Positions 59,875-64,000 of a DNA stretch of 64,000 nucleotides are shown here, in pieces. Source of the stretch: an uncultured Spirochaetaceae bacterium (GTDB lineage: Bacteria; Spirochaetota; Spirochaetia; Sphaerochaetales; Sphaerochaetaceae). The notes beneath the pieces were generated by a model that worked only from the letters and a program-made list of their open reading frames with translations, was not told the DNA's origin and searched no databases. Both the position numbers and the translations under genes were made by a program. Within the stretch, counting starts at the first letter, position 1; every line of letters starts with the position of its first letter. The stretch spans positions 1-64,000 of the forward strand of contig CALXYI010000060.1 of assembly GCA_944392935.1 (NCBI GenBank), given 5' to 3'.

Positions 59875-62583
59875 TCAGTTCCTGGCGCTGCTTTCGGTTA
59901 TCGCCGCCTGCGCTGCCGCAAGGCGTGCGATAGGCACCCTGAACGGGGAGCATGAGACATAGTCAAGTCCTACTGACTGGCAGAATGCGATGGACTTCGG
60001 ATCGCCGCCGTGCTCGCCGCAGATACCCATCTTCATGCCAGGCCTTGTGCTGCGTCCGAGGCCGACAGCTGTCTTCACAAGCTTCCCGACTCCATCGAAG
60101 TCGATGGTCTGGAACGGATCATAGGCATAGAACTGCTTGTCCGGATCGCTGACGTAATGCGAGAGGAACGATGCTGCATCATCGCGTGAGAAGCCGCATG
60201 TCATCTGCGTCAGGTCATTTGTCCCGAATGAGAAGAACTCGGCGGAGCGTGCGATCTCATCGGCGGTTATGGCAGCCCTTGGCACCTCGATCATCGTTCC
60301 GATCTTGTACTCGACCTTCAGGGCCTGCTCATCGAATACACGGGCGATGACTGCCTCCGCGCGGTTGCGGCAGTACTCGAATTCCTTGTAGATGCCGACC
60401 AGCGGGATCATGATCTCCGGATGGACATCCACACCCTGCCTCTTGACGGTTATGGCAGCTTCGATGATGGCCCTGACCTGCATCTCGAGGATCTCGGGAT
60501 AGACTATAGCCAGACGGCATCCGCGGAAGCCGAGCATCGGATTGAACTCCTGGAGGGCATTTATCTTCTTCGATATGGCCTCAACTGTCGTCCCGAGCTG
60601 GAGAGCCATCTCATGGCGGGATGTATGGTCATTCGGCAGGAACTCATGGAGAGGCGGATCGAGAAGGCGGATCGTAACAGGAAGCCCCTTGAGCTCGCGG
60701 AAGATGCCGATGAAATCCTCGCGCTGCATCGGCAGCAGCTCGGAAAGCGCGATCTGCCTCTCTCCGTAGGTATCTGCGAGGATCATCTTGCGCATCGAGA
60801 TTATCCTGTTGCCACCGAAGAACATATGCTCAGTACGGCAGAGTCCTACACCCTCGGCTCCGAGCTCCACTGCATGATGGGCATCGGCAGGGGTATCCGC
60901 ATTGGTGCGCACCGACATGGTCTTGAGCTCGTTCACATAGCCCATGAACTTCCTGTAGTTCTGGTAGAGCACTGACTCGCTCTCCTTCATCGTGCCTTCC
61001 AGGACCTGCATGATCTCGGAAGGCTTCACAGGGATCTTCTGGGCATAGACAGCGCCTGTGAATCCATCGATGGACATGTAGTCGCCCTCCGCAAGCTTCT
61101 GGCCGTTGATCTCAAGTGTCTTCTTCAGCTCATCGACATGGATCTCGCCGCAGCCTGAGACGCATGGGCAGCCCATGCCTCTCGCGACGACTGCCGCATG
61201 GCTTGTCATGCCTCCGCGGCACGTGACGATCCCCTTCGATACAGTCATTCCCCCGATATCCTCAGGGGATGTCTCGGTCCTGACAAGGAGGACATCCTTA
61301 CCCATGGCAGCGGCAGCTTCTGCCTCGGCTGCCGTGAAGTAGATCTGGCCGCATGCGCCTCCCGGCGATGCATTGAGGCCATGCGTCGTCTCCTTGCATC
61401 CGAGATCGCGGATGTATGCCGTATCGAGTATCGGAGCGAAGAGCTTGTTGAACTCCGAGGCAGGAACGCGGGAGACAGCCGTCTTCTTGTCTATCAGGCC
61501 CTCCTCCACCATCTCCACCTGGCTGCGGAGCCATGCGAAGATCGTCCTCTTGCCGTTGCGGGTCTGCAGCATGTAGAGCTTGCCTTCCTGGATCGTGAAC
61601 TCGAGATCCTGCATGTCATGATAATGCTTCTCAAGGATCGTCCGGATGGAGCAGAGCTGCTCATAGACCTCTGGATTGGCCTTCTGCAGCGTGTCTATCT
61701 TCTGCGGTGTCCTTATGCCTGCAACGACATCCTCTCCCTGCGCGTTCATCAGATACTCGCCATAGAACCTGTTCTCGCCGGAGGATGGATCGCGTGTGAA
61801 CGCGACACCTGTACCGGATGTCTCACCCATGTTGCCGAAGACCATGCACTGCACATTGACCGCCGTTCCGAGAAGCCCGCGGATATCATTCATGAGGCGG
61901 TACTTGATCGCCCTGTCGTTGTTCCATGAGCGGAATACGGCATCGATGGTCCTGAAGAGCTGGTACTCTGGATCGGTCGGGAAGTCCTCACCCGTTCCCT
62001 TGCGGTAGATGATCTTGTAGCGCTTGATGACTTCCTTGAGGTTGTCGACATCGAGCTCGGTATCGAAATGCTTGCCGTTCTCATCCTTGACGGACTGCAG
62101 CGCATACTCGAACTGCGCATGCGGAACGCCCATCACGACATCTCCGAACATCTGGATGAAGCGCCTGTAGCTGTCCCATGCGAAGCGCTCGTTGCCTGTC
62201 TTCCTTATCAGGGCCTCGAGCGAATCGGGATTGAGGCCGAGGTTCAGGACCGTGTCCATCATGCCCGGCATGGACTGGGCAGCACCTGAGCGGACCGACA
62301 CAAGGAGAGGGTTCTCCTTGTCACCGAGCTTCGCGCCCATCATCCTCTCGAGCTTCCTTAGGTTATCGATTACCTGCTCCTTCATGCCTTCCGGATAGGC
62401 CTTGTGCTCATCCCAGTAGGCGCAGGCCTCTGTCGTGATCGTGAATCCTGGTGGGACGGGAAGACCGATTGATGTCATATCGGCAAGATTAGCGCCCTTG
62501 CCTCCGAGAAGGTCCTTCATATCGGCTCTTCCCTCTGCCTTTCCATCACCGAAGAAATAAACATACTTTCTGGTTTCTGCCAT
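59875..62583 (-). CDS. ppdK: Pyruvate, phosphate dikinase
   Basis: 902 residues, normal length. Interconverts pyruvate + ATP + Pi and PEP + AMP + PPi, common in PPi-linked glycolysis. The ATP-grasp part begins FFGDGKAEGRADMKDLLGGK and GANLADMTSIGLPVPPGFTI; the phosphohistidine loop is CRGGMTSHAAVVARGMGCPC; the PEP-binding TIM barrel holds GICGEHGGDPKSIAF near the end. ATG 62583 follows GAAGAAGG. It has its own promoter and terminator. Confidence 0.97.
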   Translation of the reverse strand: MAETRKYVYFFGDGKAEGRADMKDLLGGKGANLADMTSIGLPVPPGFTITTEACAYWDEHKAYPEGMKEQVIDNLRKLERMMGAKLGDKENPLLVSVRSGAAQSMPGMMDTVLNLGLNPDSLEALIRKTGNERFAWDSYRRFIQMFGDVVMGVPHAQFEYALQSVKDENGKHFDTELDVDNLKEVIKRYKIIYRKGTGEDFPTDPEYQLFRTIDAVFRSWNNDRAIKYRLMNDIRGLLGTAVNVQCMVFGNMGETSGTGVAFTRDPSSGENRFYGEYLMNAQGEDVVAGIRTPQKIDTLQKANPEVYEQLCSIRTILEKHYHDMQDLEFTIQEGKLYMLQTRNGKRTIFAWLRSQVEMVEEGLIDKKTAVSRVPASEFNKLFAPILDTAYIRDLGCKETTHGLNASPGGACGQIYFTAAEAEAAAAMGKDVLLVRTETSPEDIGGMTVSKGIVTCRGGMTSHAAVVARGMGCPCVSGCGEIHVDELKKTLEINGQKLAEGDYMSIDGFTGAVYAQKIPVKPSEIMQVLEGTMKESESVLYQNYRKFMGYVNELKTMSVRTNADTPADAHHAVELGAEGVGLCRTEHMFFGGNRIISMRKMILADTYGERQIALSELLPMQREDFIGIFRELKGLPVTIRLLDPPLHEFLPNDHTSRHEMALQLGTTVEAISKKINALQEFNPMLGFRGCRLAIVYPEILEMQVRAIIEAAITVKRQGVDVHPEIMIPLVGIYKEFEYCRNRAEAVIARVFDEQALKVEYKIGTMIEVPRAAITADEIARSAEFFSFGTNDLTQMTCGFSRDDAASFLSHYVSDPDKQFYAYDPFQTIDFDGVGKLVKTAVGLGRSTRPGMKMGICGEHGGDPKSIAFCQSVGLDYVSCSPFRVPIARLAAAQAAITESSARN

Positions 62584-62615
62584 GATCCTTCTTCCTTTTT
62601 TGTTTTCAGTTACTC

Positions 62616-62644
62616 ATGGTAGCGTTTGGGGATATAAGCGTCAA
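62616..62644 (-). promoter_or_regulatory. Promoter of ppdK
   Basis: On the minus strand TTGACG, 17 bp, TACCAT, with a leader of about 25 nt. Confidence 0.6.
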
Positions 62645-62683
62645 TTGAAAAAACAAGGCTCCCGGATAGGGATACCCGGGAGC
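62645..62683 (-). terminator. Terminator of the feoB operon
   Basis: On the minus strand GCTCCCGG pairs with CCGGGAGC across ten bases, then CTTGTTTTTT. It is directly upstream of the ppdK promoter. Confidence 0.9.
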
Positions 62684-62737
62684 GAGAGATTGATGAAACC
62701 TTGTATTCTATGCCTGCAGAGCAGGCCAAGGACCATT

Positions 62738-63097
62738 TCATGAGATCGAATCGACCTTGTATCCAGCCTCCTCGATCCTCTTCCTTATCACCGTGTCATC
62801 GATTGCCCTGTCGAGGCGCACCGTGGCTGTGCCGGAAGGCTGGTCGACGCTTGCGCTTGCTCCGTCTATGCTGTCTATCGCCCTCTTGACGCGCTCTGCG
62901 CAGGAAGCGCAGTGCATGCCGCTGATGCGAACCCGGCGCTCGCTTACGACAGGACCGTCAAGAGCCTTCTCACCTGTCTTCAGCAGCGATGATGTGCCGC
63001 CGCAGCAGGATCCCTGCCCCTTGAAGTGCCTGACACTGCCTTTCAGGGCGAGGAACAGCAGCAATATGACTATGAGGATTATAGCTGCATCAACCAT
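62738..63097 (-). CDS. Membrane-anchored heavy-metal-associated (HMA) protein
   Basis: 119 residues. One N-terminal helix (AAIILIVILLLFLALKG), a Cys pair (GSCCGGTS), then an HMA domain with GMHCASCAERVKRAI and a conserved EEAGYKVD end. HMA domains bind Cu(I), Zn or related soft metals. ATG 63097 lies after AAGGAGG and inside the end of the preceding 50-residue gene. It is the last gene of the feoB operon. Confidence 0.88.
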   Translation of the reverse strand: MVDAAIILIVILLLFLALKGSVRHFKGQGSCCGGTSSLLKTGEKALDGPVVSERRVRISGMHCASCAERVKRAIDSIDGASASVDQPSGTATVRLDRAIDDTVIRKRIEEAGYKVDSIS

Positions 63098-63242
63098 TTC
63101 CTTCCTCCTTGCTATCCTTCATGCGCCGCCTGATCTTCCTCAGGGCATTCATCCCGAGGTATATGCACATCCCGACGGCGTAGAGCACAAGGAAGATGGC
63201 AACGATATAGAGCATCGAAGACGCGCTGTATCCGCCGCTCAT
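63090..63242 (-). CDS. Short single-helix membrane protein in the feoB operon
   Basis: 50 residues (MSGGYSASSMLYIVAIFLVL to DSKEEGNG), one transmembrane helix and a basic tail (RKIRRRMKDSK). It overlaps both neighbours by a few bases: ATGA with the Cys-rich gene before it and the HMA gene after it. AAGGAG lies 8 bp before ATG 63242. The coupling and ribosome-binding site argue that it is expressed. Family unknown; it may be a small FeoB accessory subunit. Confidence 0.7.
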   Translation of the reverse strand: MSGGYSASSMLYIVAIFLVLYAVGMCIYLGMNALRKIRRRMKDSKEEGNG

Positions 63243-63430
63243 CGCCTGCGCTCCTTATCCTTCGAAGCGCTCCGGATGATCTCATCAAAGCGGGATGCGG
63301 AGCAGCCTGGGCAGCTGCCGCAGCTGCCGCAGCAGCAGGCTTCGCTGCCGCTCCTCCTCTTCCTGATGATGGAGCGCACGACGAGAGCGGAATATGCTGC
63401 GACAATCAGCAGTATGACTGCATCTGCCAT
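63239..63430 (-). CDS. FeoB-associated Cys-rich membrane protein
   Basis: 63 residues. One N-terminal transmembrane helix (AVILLIVAAYSALVV), a basic stretch, then a dense Cys motif (CCCGSCGSCPGC). This is the FeoB-associated Cys-rich family. The ribosome-binding site AGGAGGTGAT matches the 16S end over ten bases. Directly downstream of feoB by 39 bp. Confidence 0.92.
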   Translation of the reverse strand: MADAVILLIVAAYSALVVRSIIRKRRSGSEACCCGSCGSCPGCSASRFDEIIRSASKDKERRR

Positions 63431-63469
63431 GGTATCACCTCCTGCGGAGGGGCCTCGAAGACCCCTGTA

Positions 63470-64000
63470 TCAGCTCGCTGCCTCCAGCGAACGCTTCGAA
63501 TAGACCTTCTGATCCTTATACGGATCCGGGCGGAAGAGCGCGAAGAGCATCAGGGCCAGCAGCACGAGAGCCACAGCCGTCCCCAGGCTGAAGCCTCCTC
63601 CGATGAAGAGAAGACCGAGCTGGTACACGATGAGCGTGACAGCATATGCGAAGGCATTCTGGAATGCTATGGCCGCCCAGAACCACTTCCTTGACTGAAG
63701 CTGCTGCGCCATCGTCGCGATAGCAGCAAGGCATGGGGAGTCAAGCATGTTGAACATCAGGAAGCAGAAGGCTGCCAGGGCTGTCGGGAACCAGGATGAT
63801 ATTGCATCCGCGACAGTGACCGTATCCTCTGCCATATCCTCGGCGACATTCGCAAGCACTCCCATCGTTGATACGATCGCCTCCTTCGCCGTGAATCCCG
63901 AGAGCGATGCCGCGACAGGCTGCCACTCACCGAAGCCGAGAGGGGCGAAGACAGGTGCTATCACACCGCCGATAGCCGCCAGCAGGGAGTCATCGGAGCT
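63470..64000 (-). CDS. feoB: Ferrous iron transporter FeoB, C-terminal part (5' end outside window)
   Basis: 177 residues of the C-terminal membrane domain of FeoB, open to the right edge. FTAKEAIVSTMGVLANV, WFPTALAAFCFLMFNMLDSPC and LAAIATMAQQLQSRKWFW are typical of the C-terminal gate region. The N-terminal GTPase lies beyond the window. It heads, or lies within, an operon with the Cys-rich, 50-residue and HMA proteins. Confidence 0.93.
   Translation of the reverse strand, partial: SSDDSLLAAIGGVIAPVFAPLGFGEWQPVAASLSGFTAKEAIVSTMGVLANVAEDMAEDTVTVADAISSWFPTALAAFCFLMFNMLDSPCLAAIATMAQQLQSRKWFWAAIAFQNAFAYAVTLIVYQLGLLFIGGGFSLGTAVALVLLALMLFALFRPDPYKDQKVYSKRSLEAAS

Overview
The window is a mostly housekeeping stretch of a bacterial chromosome, roughly 54% G+C by eye, coding densely on both strands. 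A spirochaete is the best fit. GreA carries a very long N-terminal extension, RpoD has a long acidic insert, there is a PUR-alpha-type nucleic-acid-binding protein like Borrelia BpuR, a purine-nucleoside BMP/PnrA-type ABC operon, and many lipoproteins with loose spirochaetal lipoboxes. The genus cannot be fixed from the sequence; a host-associated Treponema- or Sphaerochaeta-like organism is my inference.

Layout. 1-15 kb: tail of an unknown gene, greA (minus), then a plus-strand run rpe-dtd-recA-scpA-scpB-rluB-cmk-rpsA-TPR protein-lipoprotein (tRNA proofreading, recombination, chromosome condensation, ribosome function). An accessory patch at 11.8-13.7 kb holds a frameshifted GyrI/AraC-effector-domain remnant, an AT-rich island and a low-GC lipoprotein; then mazG. 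15-30 kb (minus): TPR lipoprotein, RNase P RNA, zinc-ribbon protein, rpoD, dnaG, YkgJ-type protein, tRNA-Tyr, coaD, the ribosome/SRP operon ffh-rpsP-khpA-rimM-trmD-rplS, and smc; rnhB faces away. 30-37 kb: PUR protein, tRNA-Gly, and a purine import/deamination operon (8-oxoguanine-deaminase-like amidohydrolase, BMP binding protein, ATPase, two permeases). 37-43.6 kb: DUF3089 hydrolase, M29-like peptidase, coaX, YbiT-like ABC-F protein, tRNA-Glu, tRNA-Gln, tsaD, a small protein, tRNA-Thr.

43.6-59.8 kb is the accessory part. It has three paralogous Rpn/PD-(D/E)XK nuclease genes (one interrupted at a tetranucleotide repeat), metA-metY for methionine synthesis by the O-acetylhomoserine route, and two gene sets encoding fibronectin-III-like lipoproteins with outer-membrane beta-barrel-like partners. 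One set is a four-gene operon with its own promoter and leader hairpin; the other is a translationally coupled lipoprotein/barrel pair. A barrel C-terminal fragment lies beside the first set. The window ends with ppdK and an iron-transport operon (feoB end, FeoB-associated Cys-rich protein, 50-residue membrane protein, heavy-metal-binding membrane protein).

The most notable patterns are: (1) five genes (scpA, mazG, rnhB, the M29 gene, metY) have a -35/17 bp/-10 promoter whose -10 ends 6-8 bp before the start codon, with no usable Shine-Dalgarno, predicting leaderless mRNAs; (2) tandem Rpn paralogues with long perfect nucleotide repeats, a diverged middle and a repeat-driven frameshift; (3) the FN3 lipoprotein/barrel modules, which look like a cell-envelope system I cannot assign to a described one.
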